DNA from: Bolinopsis microptera
Taxonomy: Eukaryota; Ctenophora; Tentaculata; Lobata; Bolinopsidae
Length of the DNA stretch: 60,000 nt
Assembly: GCF_026151205.1 (NCBI RefSeq)
Contig: NC_087083.1
Location: forward strand, 10,663,460 to 10,723,459
Reading direction: 5' to 3'
Notes under the pieces: generated by a model
Database searches by the model: none
What the model was told of the DNA's origin: nothing
Seen by the model: the letters and a program-made list of their open reading frames with translations, nothing else
In this document: positions 30,201 through 40,490 of the stretch, one piece after another
Numbering within the stretch: position 1 is the stretch's first letter
How the letters are laid out: each line of letters starts with the position of its first letter
Made by a program: the position numbers and the translations under genes

Positions 30201-32970
30201 TATTGTTTTATACGCTAATCTAACTGCGTATAATGCGATTACACTATTAATTGCTCGAAGCGCAGCCGAGTGTAAATTGATACAATAATCGCACGATCGG
30301 CGAAGCCGAGTTCGATTATTGCAATTATTTCATGAAGCGCAGCCGAGTGCAATAACTGGTGTAATCGTATTATACATGCAGTTATAGATTCGCGTATAAC
30401 TCCACCGCGCTTCTGGTGTTATATATAATCGGTGCGATTAGTTTATAATCGCACGGACTGTGCTGTTAGTTGCTCTAAAAACAATGAGATTATAAACTTA
30501 TCGCACTGTTTTGAGAGCACTGAGCAATTCAAAGAACAGCGCACTTCAATCCTCCACTTGAACCCGAAACCTCCTCCGAGAAACAAAGTAACGTCATATA
30601 TTCCGCCGACTCTCTCTCGGTTGATTTGCACAATCTAGAAGCTCCACAAAAATGTCTGATAACGACCTCAACAGAGAGTTCAATACAGATAAGAAAAGGA
30701 AACATAGGATAACCGTCCGATGCTCATTGCTCCTGTTATGTGATTGGTCGGATCTGAATCAATACAAGTGACATAAGTCATTGATTGCTATTGGCCGCTA
30801 GGATGGGATGGACCAAGAATCGGCCCGTCCCTATTATCTGCAGTTGTGATGATTGTTTGAATGTTTTGCTTGCCTGCTGTGGATTTTCAGACCACCCAAG
30901 TATCACCCGTTAAATCACCTCTGAAAGCTATTAATATATCACAGTATCTTTCAGAAAATCAGTGTGATTAGTTTTGTAATCGCACCGAATATATTTTCGG
31001 TTGCTCTCAAAGCAGTGCAATTAGTTTTGTAATCGCACTCCCTGGAAAAAACCGGTGCAATTATGAAAATAATAAGTGGCCGTCAAATAGGTCAAAAGTG
31101 GAGTTATAGATTTATAAATGTAATTGTAACACATCTGAAGTGTACTTATATAATAACGATTTTCCTATTATATATATATCTCCCAAAACGATTTGCCAGT
31201 TGTAAGTGTAACGTTTTAATTCCAGAGCCGTGTGGGGAAGGAACATATTGGAATGATGCTATGACAAGCTGTGAGACATGTAACGCTGGATGGAAACCAA
31301 ACACTAACAAAACTGCCTGTGGTAAGATAACTTTACATTTTATATTATTGTTATGTTTTAAATTTGAATAAACTATGCTACAGAATGGTAAACTGTATAC
31401 AGTATTTGAGACTTGGACCCCCGAGCAAACGATAGTATAGTTATGTTAGAGGTTGCTTGAAAGGGTTCGGGTTGGGACAGGAAAATTAAATCGCGGAAAA
31501 GAACATAAGAAACCGACAAAATAACCATTATAATTGTATCACACAACCCAATTAATCAGTTTAACTTGATTTAATTAATATGACATTATATCGTCATCGA
31601 CAGTGAGCTGTACGGGACTGAAGGCTGAGTGGACAACTGCGATCAGAACAACAACAAGGTTCCCAGTAGTCCCAGGAACCGTGGTGGAAGTGACATGCTC
31701 GGACTCTGGAGCTCTCAATAAAGGGAGCAGCGAGGTGACCTGGGGGTCCTTTCCGAAATGAAACTTAGTAGTAAATATTGCTTAGTTTTCCCTTTTTTGC
31801 TAAAATCCGTTCCGAAAACCAACTTAAGTAACAAAGTTAGCAAATTTTCAAGCAAAATTTTTGAATTAAGTTTTTACTTCGATTTTTGCTTAGTTTCAAC
31901 TTAAGAGCTATTTTTGCTTAAGTTGCTTCCAATTTTTCATTTTTTGCTAATTTTTTTAAGTTTGGTTCAGACCAACCTTAGAATTGTAAGTTTTTACTTA
32001 ATATCCCAAATTTCATTGCAAGTTGATTGAATTGAACAATTTGAACAATAATTCAGTGTTCATAAAAGGATTTTCTTTAGATTTGTTTGGAGAGGCGAAT
32101 CATACACAGTTTAGGTTCTAAAAAGGATTTTAAAGTTATCATTTATCAAGAAAAGTAATCATTAACAATATTATTCCGTACATTAATTCCTTTTCTGATT
32201 TCTTCCGCCTCGTTCGGCTGCCTTGGAGGGGCAGCCCGCCGGGATTGTTCAGCTTGCTCTTCTCTCATATCTTGAAGAATGTGTGGCAAAATTTCTGGAT
32301 CACGAATTCTCCTATTACGGCAGTAATTATGAAATACAACGCATGCAGCAATGATATCGCAACTAATTCAAGCGACCTTTCAAATAAGCTTTCTCAGCAT
32401 TAGCAAGTTGCAACAGTAAAGTCTTCTCTTCAGAAGTAAACGAGCGTGCTCTTTGTTTGCCGGCCACACTCATGGTAACACTACGAGGAAACAAATTAGG
32501 GAGATTCAGATTTAATCACAGTGCAGATTCGAATTTCAATAGTGAATATTAGACCTCATAAAATTAACATTTATTGATTATCAAATTCAAATTGCGATAT
32601 CAAATTCAACTCAACATGAATGGTTATATTCATGATAACAAAATCCATGGCACACCAACAAGCACGTGATCGCACCAACAAGCAATTGCATGACGAATTA
32701 CGTCATCAGAGTTTTTGCGCGCATTTTAGGCGCGCATTTGTTACTTGCACGTGTAAATTTGTAACTTTGACGCGTTTCGTAAACACTTTAAGTAAAAGTT
32801 TCGGAAACGCTGCACTTTACTTAAGTAGTGTTTCGGTAAGGACAAACATGATTTTACTTGGCGATGACTTAAACTAAGTAAGAACTTAAGTTTAATTTCG
32901 GAAAGGACCCCCTGCACCTCAGGAACGGAATTTATTTTCGATTTCAATGAACCAGAGTGTATAAATACAG
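18299..32970 (+). CDS. Secreted modular Cys-rich protein with duplicated exons (3' end not found)
   Basis: Exons by eye, all phase 1 at both ends after the first: signal peptide 18299-18356 (MVIFLTALFFAGAAATDDD); 22746-23204; A-type 24069-24164, 24803-24898, 29084-29179, 31226-31321; B-type 24324-24467, 25057-25200, 29838-29981; sushi-like 31604-31742 continued at 32915-32970. The 153-residue second module (FFSAGGDYAGAVYIFF ... NRDVTKIRFDSADRASDYY) is unrecognised. A repeats (EPCGEGTYRNDAMTSCETC) and B repeats (EPCPAGSYKNIEMNTCEECP) match the ephrin-receptor-like/GCC2-GCC3 Cys-rich family. The last exon has four Cys in CCP style (VSCTG, VEVTC, EVTC, EPEC). It is probably an extracellular adhesion, recognition or matrix protein. 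The final exon is split by a Harbinger element, so this allele may be broken. No transmembrane or stop exon was found. Confidence 0.75.
18370..18475 (+). repeat. 28-bp tandem repeat
   Basis: Four copies of a unit containing ttagaatatcgtattcaaca, just inside intron 1 of the modular gene; the last copy is diverged. Confidence 0.85.
18888..18948. repeat. G-run/C-run palindrome around CTGCAG
   Basis: A run of about 25 G interrupted by one A, then ctgcag, then about 20 C. It is a perfect fold-back and also quadruplex/i-motif prone, so run lengths in the assembly may be unreliable. Confidence 0.8.
18958..19172 (+). repeat. 25-bp tandem repeat (33-bp variant)
   Basis: About nine units of cgcaaactaaaccgtccact plus acctc. 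Two to three longer units contain an extra cagtgtcc, giving a simple higher-order pattern. Intronic. Confidence 0.9.
19830..20703 (+). pseudogene. Retroelement reverse transcriptase, 5'-truncated and frameshifted
   Basis: The frame at 19936-20703 carries RT motifs: ILRQTKGIPMGGNSSSQFAD (fingers/palm GIPMG motif), CRYVDDLNTMN (catalytic YVDD intact) and VNYLDINISMNNSGHVATKL, then KLYNKLDDFNFPVV. An upstream portion in a different frame (about 19845-20040, YTNLDLQVVQSLLFELIELL) matches the region after motif A, so a one-base frameshift lies near 20040. The element starts abruptly before it. The GIPMG/RYxDD style is shared with a widespread invertebrate RT group; Penelope-like is suspected from the tandem arrangement. 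It lies on the sense strand of intron 1 of the modular gene. Confidence 0.75.
20461..22308 (+). repeat. Head-to-tail 924-bp duplication of the retroelement 3' part
   Basis: Positions 20461-21384 and 21385-22308 are nearly identical, differing by scattered single bases. Each unit contains the last 81 RT codons, the stop and about 680 bp of 3' sequence ending tacaat. The second unit begins at the codons SVGYNAFYGQ directly after the 3' end of the first. Such partial tandem copies are typical of Penelope-like elements but could also arise by unequal exchange. Confidence 0.9.
20733..20788 (+). other. Conserved hairpin after the RT stop
   Basis: cttggcac (20733) pairs with gtgccaag, an inner accggt/accggt stem follows after a ttaa bulge, and the loop is acaggtgttaaacccccgaa. 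It is present in both tandem copies (also about 21657-21712). It may be a structured element of the retroelement RNA. Confidence 0.55.
22398..22696. mobile_element. 299-bp near-perfect palindrome (fold-back MITE)
   Basis: Arms of about 120 bp (22398-22519 and about 22575-22696), starting ataggtgaaaattctg and ending with its complement, with a small inner hairpin gttgaaagt/actttcaac. There is no coding capacity. It lies 50 bp upstream of the second exon of the modular gene. Confidence 0.85.
23293..23349. repeat. Hairpin with 19-bp perfect arms
   Basis: ctcgtgattacgtgttttt pairs with aaaaacacgtaatcacgag around a 19-nt loop. It is intronic, downstream of the second exon of the modular gene. It may be a very short fold-back repeat. 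Confidence 0.75.
25470..29012. mobile_element. 3.54-kb DNA transposon with ~0.88-kb terminal inverted repeats
   Basis: The ends read TAGGGACTACGGGTGG and its complement. An 8-bp duplication TTAAGTTC flanks both sides (25462-25469, 29013-29020). The paralogous intron at about 24731 shows the empty site (ctTAAGTTCTTATATAATA). TIRs span about 25470-26361 and 28143-29012; the middle of each carries the same uninterrupted 78-codon frame (25688-25924 minus and 28558-28794 plus), showing high identity. Each TIR has four closely spaced tcacgtga sites (25687-25765 and mirror). The termini (A2, G5) and 8-bp TSD fit hAT best; such long TIRs are unusual there and recall Mutator-like elements. Confidence 0.9.
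26603..27764 (+). CDS. Unknown 262-residue protein encoded inside the long-TIR transposon
   Basis: Three exons by eye: 26603-26865, 27068-27315 and 27487-27764, with consistent phases (2, then 1), giving 789 nt. Landmarks: ATHVDLMLAEVSILILSHYS, EMYRQTDFFQPCNI, VALCRQLIELEQKGMNRTIR, NRNAKSYLDLVIYN, then IPSVVRVHPSDPDQFDRFIE, YPCHQQAVERAVALMTESKL and a Lys/Gln-rich basic tail. I see no DDE catalytic pattern, BED/THAP zinc finger or hAT dimerisation signature. The PCHxQAVER stretch recalls uncharacterised repeat-associated proteins in invertebrate genomes, from memory and with low certainty. It could be an accessory protein of the element, or a captured host gene. An alternative first-exon frame (start at 26689) and acceptor at 27054 are possible. 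Confidence 0.5.
29271..29762. mobile_element. 492-bp MITE with 8-bp TSD
   Basis: The ends CTAAAATGAGAAGTACG and the complement of CTAAGATGAGAAGTACG form a 17-bp TIR with one mismatch. ATATTGGT is duplicated at 29263-29270 and 29763-29770. Paralogous introns (about 24249 and 24979) show the uninterrupted gatattggtactcgc. The 8-bp TSD suggests a hAT- or P-type source, and there is no coding capacity. It lies in the intron between A3 and B3 of the modular gene. Confidence 0.85.
30215..31112. mobile_element. Composite palindromic insertion(s)
   Basis: Compared with the paralogous introns, about 0.9 kb is inserted between ttgtttta (30215) and aattgtaacacatctg (31117). A 164-bp inner element (30221-30384) has ends taactgcgtataatgcgatt and complement, and carries aagcgcagccgagtg twice. 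A second part (about 30395-31107) is bounded by tataactccac and gtggagttata. It contains three copies of a hairpin of the form gcgattagttt-taatcgc (30434, 30960, 31015). The 68-codon open frame at 30432-30638 shows no family. Confidence 0.6.
32146..32361 (-). pseudogene. Harbinger nuclease (HARBI1-like) C-terminal remnant
   Basis: Minus-strand frame ending at 32146 reads CDIIAACVVFHNYCRNRRIR, DPEILPHILQDMREEQAEQS and an Arg/Pro-rich stretch before the stop. The IxAxxVxHN pattern is the hallmark near the C-terminus of DDE_Tnp_4/HARBI1 nucleases, downstream of the last catalytic acid. The catalytic core itself is deleted, so it cannot act as a transposase. Confidence 0.75.
32363..32473 (-). pseudogene. 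Myb/SANT-like Harbinger DNA-binding protein, N-terminal remnant
   Basis: ATG at 32473, stop at 32363, 36 codons: MSVAGKQRARSFTSEEKTLL then LQLANAEKAYLKG. The RxRxFTxEEkxlLlxL start is typical of the Myb/SANT/trihelix protein that accompanies Harbinger nucleases. The rest of the domain is missing at the deletion junction next to the nuclease remnant. Confidence 0.65.
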
Positions 32971-33935
32971 GTATTGTAGAAGCGAATATGCTAAATGACC
33001 ATATGCATAGCATCACTACAAAAGGATAACTAAACTCTTCATACAACCAGGATAGTATCATCAGAACCGACGAAAGGGGGTAAAATAATGTCGTAAGGGA
33101 AAGAGTTGGTTATATGACTATAGAAAACTAATTTAATTTAATCTTACAGTTGATGGGCTATGACCAATTATAATTAAATAGCTCAGATGATACTGCAATC
33201 TAACTTAGATATCTAAATAAGAAAATGTATGTTTGAGTTTTCCGGGTGGAAAAGTATGACAGCAGAAACCCAGTACCCATGCATTCTACATTATACAGCT
33301 CAGAAAGCCCGTGGTCGCAGGGAGGAAGCTAATATTAATAGTACTATAAGTAGTACTAGTACTACTTAATGTGTTTTCAATATCATTTGTATACACATGG
33401 TCAATTATATTGTATTTTACTGGGCCGCGCTCAGCCTGTCATTCCGCCTAATCTCTATGTTTATGAACATGATAGCCTGAGGTCCCCAGGTAATATTGTA
33501 TCACGTGGTGACCCCCACTGTCGCTTCACTATAATAGTACTAGTAAAGTTTCTACGATACAGGGGGAGCCGCGCACTCGTGCGCTGCGGGTCATACAACG
33601 TATGACAACAATTATAAGGGTGGCAAGCTGTGCACAGGATCGAGGAATATAGTGCAACAGCAAAGAAACTGCTGCTAACTACTGCTCACTGCTGCTAACT
33701 AGTAGTATAGGCTGGTCACTGCTCGTTGGTCGTGTTGCCGTTGGTTTGGAAACCGTTTGAACAAAACCATATATTTTGCCAGTACAGTGTGTCAATGAGG
33801 TTCTGGCTTGATCAATATTTGCATCGCCTTTATAAAACATAGCGTGTTTGCGTGAGTGTCTATCTAGTCTATTGAGTACGTATTACGTAATCAAGTAAGC
33901 CTAGCTAATGAATTTACTGCAGTAATGGTATCTTA
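32971..33935. other. Intergenic or intron, no exon recognised
   Basis: No further exon of the modular gene was found. At 33421-33500, ctgggccgcgctcagcctgt ... ggtccccaggtaa is a diverged fragment of the long-TIR transposon (compare 26168-26245). The rest is AT-rich with short-run repeats of agtactagt. Confidence 0.5.
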
Positions 33936-34792
33936 GTAGAGGCTCTTACGGGCAAAAAGACGTGTTTTCTGCTACGAGTTTAGAGACCTAACCGCTAATT
34001 GGACACAATAGTATGATGTCTAAGGATCGATAATATGTTAAGAAGTATAAATTTGGCCTTATTAGTCACGTGCTATACCAATGCGCGTTTTAAACTTTGA
34101 CAGTCTATTACTCTAAGGCAAATAAAGTAATTATATCCATATTTTGTCAGCAATAAGATCACATTATTTTCTATTTAGTGTGAAAATATGAGCTAGAACG
34201 GACATAATCTCGCTGAGTTATAGCTGTTTGAAATTTATGATGAACGCGCGGGTGCCAATTGATAACAACTAAATGCTTTTGCGCGTAGTGCGCGTCGAAA
34301 ATTTGGCAAAAACGCTTGCGGAGTGACAATATTCAAACTTCGATTAAGTATATGAAGTGGGTACTTCTCGGAAAGGAAAAATTTAGGCAAACACGATGTG
34401 ACTATTTTTGGGTTGATTTAATACAACTGCAAAAAATTATTCAAACTTAAAGCAAAAAAGTCAAAATTTTTACCACTTTTTTGGATTTTTACCTCAGAAC
34501 AAATAGAGGGATTTGTTTTATTTTTATACAATCTTGTGCGGCTGTCTTTTAGCTATCTTTATGCAAGTTTTGCCGACATGCCAACAAAATTAACTTGCTC
34601 AAAATATCAAAAAACATGGTTTTTTGGCCTATTTTTGGCCCAAAAATCGGTTTTTTGCGATTTTACCCCAGAACAATCAGTCCAATCATCTTGAAACCAC
34701 TTTCAATCGATTCTACGGTAAAAAATACGTCTAGTAAGGTGTATCTGGGGTCCCTAACGTATCGAGCAGACAATGCCCGTAAGAGCCTCTAC
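33936..34792. mobile_element. 857-bp MITE with TA target site
   Basis: A perfect 19-bp TIR GTAGAGGCTCTTACGGGCA (33936-33954 and complement at 34774-34792) lies between TA dinucleotides. The interior is AT-rich with no transposase. A partial relative lies at 16861-16960. TA target and size fit a Tc1/mariner-type non-autonomous family. Confidence 0.8.
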
Positions 34793-35099
34793 TATCTCTT
34801 GCGACGGTGATCTGTAGGAATGTGATCTGTAGAAATGTGCTATAACCTTGGTTTTGTTAAAACCTTTGCAGTTATATGAATTTTGACATGTTGGAACTCG
34901 TCACTCATGTCTTCACGATCCAGATCTAAATTAAGACGTTCAATTTTATCAAAATTGCACACGCGTTTGTTTATGTAACCCACCACCTCTCCCCGATTTT
35001 CGTGAGGGTGCTTTTATTTTTAAAACAGGTTAAACTTAAAGTACGAACATTACGTGCTTCTCATCTGACATCTGTAAGCTCAGTCCCGAAGCCAAGACC

Positions 35100-35152
35100 A
35101 TGAACCTCTTCGCAAATATGAAATATGGACCTTCTCTTCAAGTTCACGGACA
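35100..35152 (+). other. Possible short coding exon
   Basis: ATG at 35100 opens MNLFANMKYGPSLQVHG and runs to a good donor (gtaaga at 35153). The frame stays open upstream (LSPEAKT). No partner exon or family was identified. It could be a first exon of a gene lost in the corrupted region, or chance. Confidence 0.25.
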
Positions 35153-36950
35153 GTAAGATTTTAGTTGCTACACGTTGTAATTGTATACCTCTCGTGCACG
35201 CACGCGGCGATCAAAAGCTAGGGGTTGCAGCGTGTGTTGACCATTGTTAATGGTCTGGCCCGGCGTGCGCTACTTCGTAGCGACGTAGCACTTGCCGCGC
35301 CATCGGGCAAGTGCGCTACTACTACTAGACTTCAAAGAAATTTAGACGAGTAACATTCGTCTGCAGCGTGTGTCAAGATTTTAGTTCAAACTTTCAAATG
35401 AGTAAAATACGTTTCCCGATAGAGACAGGTTAAATTATTATTTGAGAATTTGAACCCGGCCCGGCTGGGCTGCACCGATTGTGAAAATAAACTGGTTGTT
35501 TTTTCTCAACCCTTTATGCTTTAACCCTTTTAATTGCATTATATATTTTCTGAGTCGTATTTTGCAGTTTCGATCATCAATCATTCATTCTTGTATTGTC
35601 AAGTCGGGAGTGTTATATTAGGGTTCTCTTTAATGAAATCCTCCCAAAGTTATGTCCGTCCAAATAAGTTCCGATAAAGTACATAACATATTAAAATAAT
35701 AAACAGGTAAGCAGTCTGAGCGTTAATGAAGATTGGTAAGATAAGCAGTCTGAGAGTTAATGAAGATAAACACTTTTTTGGGTAATTTCACAGGTACGCT
35801 GTCTGTCTGTGTAGTGACTAGTGTGTGTGTACTGTGTGTCTGTGTGTGTTTGTTCGTCTTTGTGACTGTTTGTTCGTCTTTGTGACTGTTTGTCGGTAGT
35901 AAGCCTCCATTTTATCGTCTGTAGGTCCGATTTTTTGTGTAGTACTGACTTTTTGTGTGCCTGCAAATAACACCAGTCATTTATTTTTGTACTCATGAAT
36001 TTAAGTGCTGAAGAGAAACAGAGTTATGAAATAAATAAACTCCTCATTTTATTAATAATCGTATTTGTTACTTCAAGTTTGAAAATGTTCAAAATACGTA
36101 TCAATTTACTCAACCAAAACAAGTTTCTCAAAAAATGAATACTCCTGAAACTCGTTTTTGAATCAAGTTCCACGTTTTAAACACTAAATATTATGAACTA
36201 TTCAAATGCGGATGAGTTGAATAATATAATATCGATAAAATAACGGTGAAAAAAGTTACGATTATAATTAGGAATAGGAGCATGTTAGAAGCTAGCCCGA
36301 TACTTTAATCTATTTAAATTCACAACTTGTACCAAAATAACCATAATTATAATATAATACTGATAGTTAATTAGTTTACATACATATCCATAAAACAACA
36401 ATATTCGATATAAATCCGATAGAAAACAACGCGTTTGATTTAAAATACTATTTAATCATATACCGTGTAAATAATAAGAAGTTAGTTATAACTAAATTGT
36501 AAATTTGTTCAATAAATTTGCGCACCCTCTACTATTATACTAGCAAAAGGGAGGCTGTTCTCCAAAGCTTCGGTGAAATGTTATCGTACAGCAATATTAG
36601 CTCTTCGCAGTGTAAATTGTAACTAAAAGTTAAAAGAAAATATAATCATTATACTTTGAGGGGTTATCACTAAAATCTAGACCATATCATAAATATAATC
36701 AGAGCAATAGGCAGGTTAATTGTAGATTTAAACAAAGAAATTGATTCCTACCAGAAAGGGCCTCAAACCTTCTTAACCACGTCAAAATTAGATTTGCTCG
36801 CTTGTAACATATAGCTTAACTTGAATTGAAAATATAATAATGATTAGTCGTAAAGGATACCGGCTATGTACAAAATCTTAACAGTTGTTATAAGGGTCGT
36901 AAACAGATCAATAACTTTTAAAGCCAAGCACGCGCGAACACAACTCACAT
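35153..36950. other. AT-rich intergenic sequence
   Basis: Contains a GC-rich hairpin cluster at about 35260-35330 (gcgctacttcgtagcg; gcacttgcc/ggcaagtgc), a GT-rich microsatellite at 35818-35850 and two copies of tttgttcgtctttgtgactg at 35849-35890. No gene recognised. Confidence 0.5.
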
Positions 36951-36970
36951 CACACGTGGCGTTACAACTC

Positions 36971-37047
36971 ACGTGACGTCACAGTTAACATGACGTCATG
37001 ATAGCGTCATGATGACGTCACATGGTGTAAAATCACGTGATCACGTG
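36971..37047. promoter_or_regulatory. CRE and E-box cluster
   Basis: Three TGACGTCA palindromes (36974, 36991, 37013) and CACGTG/TCACGTGA sites (37033, 37042) lie in 77 bp. TGACGTCA is the CREB/ATF site. Candidate enhancer or promoter of an unidentified neighbour; inferred from motif density only. Confidence 0.45.
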
Positions 37048-40000
37048 GCGCGCAGCGAAAGTCCGGGGAAATCACACTCACTTAGTTGTTCTATACCGGA
37101 TGATCACTTTAACAGTTCCAGGAACTTGTTGACCCGTACCAGCCTTTGATTTATCACCTGTACCTAGAAATGGGAGTGGGTCAGGGACTTTATAGATATG
37201 AAACTTACATTTACAACATACCTAATAAAAATCACCTTACTTTGCTAGCTTGATTGATTGAAAGCCCCTCGTAAGGGGGTTGTCTCTAATGAACTAATTT
37301 ATTGATTACAATCATAATAAGTTAAAAATAAAGACCCCAATGGGCACTCCTGAAAACATAACTACTAGAAAATATATCAAAACTAAATAGAAAAAAACTG
37401 AGGACAAATGTGATAAAATCGCAACAAACTGCAAATAATGGAAAATACATTTTGGATTCGTTATTTAATGGCACGCAGCAGATTATAAAAAATGTAGTAA
37501 AAGTACAAAAGAATTTTTTTTCTTCACAAATCACGTTTACAAATGGGTTTGAGATTGAGTTTAAAAATTAATTTCACTACATACAACAAACAGATTCTCT
37601 TTAAAAATTTACATATTATAATAGCATTGATTTGGATTGGTATAAAAGTGATAGAAAACAAAAAAATTTTTTAAAAATTTAAAATTTTTGGGCGTTGGAT
37701 TTTTGCGCCAATTTTGCAGCCAAAAAAACAGTTTAAGGGGGTTTCTGTTTTTATTTTTGGGCCCCACGGGGGCCCAGGCCACTGATTTCGGGGGGATGAG
37801 AAATTTAACTTTGTGGGACCCCCTCAATTTTTTTTCCCCAAACCCTCCCTCCCTTTTGCGCCCTTCCCTTTATTGTTTTCTTTTCATTTTTGATTTGGGA
37901 AAAAAAAACCTTTTTTGCGATTTGGGATTTGGGGGGAAATTTAATTGAATTTCTTCGGTTTTTTCGATGCGGGGCTAAAAAATAGGGGGCTTTTTGGGAA
38001 TATTTGGGGAAATTTTTAATTTTTTTTGGCCGTATTTTCCAAATTTTAAAGGGAAACCCAATTTATTTGTTAAAACCTTCAGTGATTAACTTTTTTAAGG
38101 TTTTTCGGGGGGGGACCCGGGGGCATTTACCCTTTTTATTTGTTTTTTGCGGGGGCGGGAGGGGGGAGGGTTTATTTAGAAAAAAAAAAATTTTTTTTTA
38201 GGGAAAATTTTTTGGGGGGGAAATTTGGGTTTAAAATTTTTTTGCTTGGGGTATTGTTTGGATTTGAGTAAATTTTCTGGAAAAAAAATTTGGTTAAACC
38301 CGTAGGGGCGTGGGGGCCCCTTTTTTTTAAAAATGTTTCCCCAATTTCCCGGCAATTAAAAAACGGGGTCCAATTTTTCCTTTTTTTTTTGTTGGGCCCC
38401 TTGGGGAAAAACCAGCTTTTTTTTTTTAAATAAAAAACGGGAAAATTTTAAAATTTTCCCAAATTCCTTGGGACTTTTTTCCCACTTCGGTTTTTAAAAA
38501 ACAAAAATATTACTTTTTAAAAAATTAAAAATTAAGTTTTTATTTTTGGGGGTTTAAAATAAGAATTAAAATTACTTTTTTGGGCTAGATATGATTTTTG
38601 GGTTACTAAATTTTTAAATCAACTTTTTTGTAAATAAAAATATGATTTTTTAAAATTATTGGGGAAAATTAACCTTTTCTTTTTTAAAATTTTTAAAAAT
38701 TTTTCATTTCCCCCCTTATTTTTTATTTAAAAATAAATTTTTAAAATTAAACCCCCGTTGGGGGGGGGTACATTTTTTTTCCCCCCCTTCCTTTTTTAAA
38801 GGGGGAAGGGTTTTGGGGACGGGCCAAAAAACACATCCTTCCCTTTTCCCCCGGGGGGGATTTCCGTACCCCGAAAATTTTTTAAGGGTTTTTTAATTTA
38901 AAATTTATTTTTTTAAAATTTGGGGTCAAAATTTTTTTCCCCTTTTTGGGGGAAGATTTAAATTAAAATTTGGGTTAAAAAACTTTAAAAGTCGTTTAAA
39001 ATGTAACGTTTATTTTTCCAAGTTTTTTTCAAAAAAGGATATTGCATCAAGATTTTTTTTCGTTTTGAGGTTGGGGAAAATTTTGGGGGGGAAACCCTTG
39101 GCCCCTGGGGGGCCCTTTTTCTTTTTTTAAATTTTTTTAAGGGGTTTTACTTTTTTTTTTGGGAAAACCCCTTATCGGAAAAAAAATAAAAAATGGGGGG
39201 CAATTTTAAATTAAAAAAAAGGGAATTTTCCCGAAAAAAAAATAAAAAGGAAAGTTATTTCACGGGAAGGGGGGGTGAAAACCTTTAATTTTTTAAACCA
39301 CCCCCCCGGGATTAAAACCCAATTTTTTTTCTTGTAGTTTTTTTTTAAAAATTTTTACGTCAAATAAACGGGTTTTTTGGGCCCCCCCCTATTAAAAAAT
39401 TAAAAAAAAAAAGGGGTTAAAAAACAAAAAAAATTAATAATTAACAAAATTAATTTTCCCCGGGCGACTTAAAAAGTAAGGGGGTTTTTTCAGGTTTCCT
39501 TTAATATGGAAGGCACTTTTGGGAGTTGAAAAAACGGGGGTTTTTTCCCTTTCCTTTAAGGGGGGTTTTTGGGGCCCTTCTGTTCTCAAAAAACCAAAAA
39601 ACAAAAATTCTTTTCAATAATAAAATTTAAAATTTTTTACCCCAGAAAGGGGTTTTTTTAAAATGAAAGGGCCCAAATTTAAAATTAAAAAATTATAAAT
39701 TTTACAAACCCGGGCCGGGGGGGGGCGGTTTATTTAAAAAATTTTCATAAAATTTTTTTTTTTTTATTCATCCCGACTGCAATTTTTGAAATAAAAAAAA
39801 AATTTTGATTCCCCCCAACCAAGGAAATTTTTTACCAAAGCCAAAAGGTTAAAAATCCGATTTTTTGGGCGGGCCCGGGGGAAGGGGTTTAGTCCGCCCA
39901 CCTTTAACCCCCCTTTTTCCCCCGTCAAACTTACCTAGGGGGGCACCCGCTGGGTCGGCTCCTTTTTTCCAACAACCTTGGGGACGTAAAACAAAAATTT

Positions 40001-40059
40001 ATCGTGGCCCAAGGGGGGAAAACCTTTATCCTATTTTAAACCTATTAACAAAACCAAAT

Positions 40060-40490
40060 TTTAAAAAATTAAGTTATTATCCCAAAATTAAAAAATTATT
40101 ATCCCAAATTAAAATTTTTTTTCCAAATTAAAATTTTTGTATTTCCCAAATTTAAAAAATTTTTTTATTTAAATTTTAAAAAATTATCTAAATTTAAATT
40201 TTTTCCAATTGTTCCCCCATTATTACAATTAAACCCCCATTATCCAATTAAATTATTATCTTAAATTTTTAAATTATTAAACCAAATTTAAAAATTATTA
40301 TCCAATTTAAATTTTTTTATTTCCCAATTTAAAATTTATTAAACCAATTAAACCCTTTTTTAAACCAATTTAAATTATTTTTTCCCCAATTTAAAAAATT
40401 AATTTTTCCCAAATTAAAAAATTAATTAACCAAATTAAATTTTTTAAAACCAATTTAAAAATTTCCCCAATAAAACAAATTTTTAAGGAA
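40060..40490. repeat. Noisy AT-rich tandem array within corrupted block
   Basis: Irregular repeats of ttat-cccaa-ttaaa, with run lengths varying from unit to unit, about 13-20 bp each. Probably one short minisatellite seen through homopolymer errors. Confidence 0.5.

Larger units (their letters stand above)
31743..32911 (-). mobile_element. PIF/Harbinger derivative inserted in a coding exon
   Basis: A perfect 16-bp TIR GGGGTCCTTTCCGAAA lies at both ends. The 3-bp target duplication CTG (31740-31742, 32912-32914) fits the CWG sites known for animal Harbinger elements. Removing element plus one CTG restores an open exon of the modular gene. Inside are remnants of both Harbinger genes on the minus strand (next entries), fused by an internal deletion. 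The subterminal regions are full of ttaagt/acttaa motifs. Confidence 0.9.
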
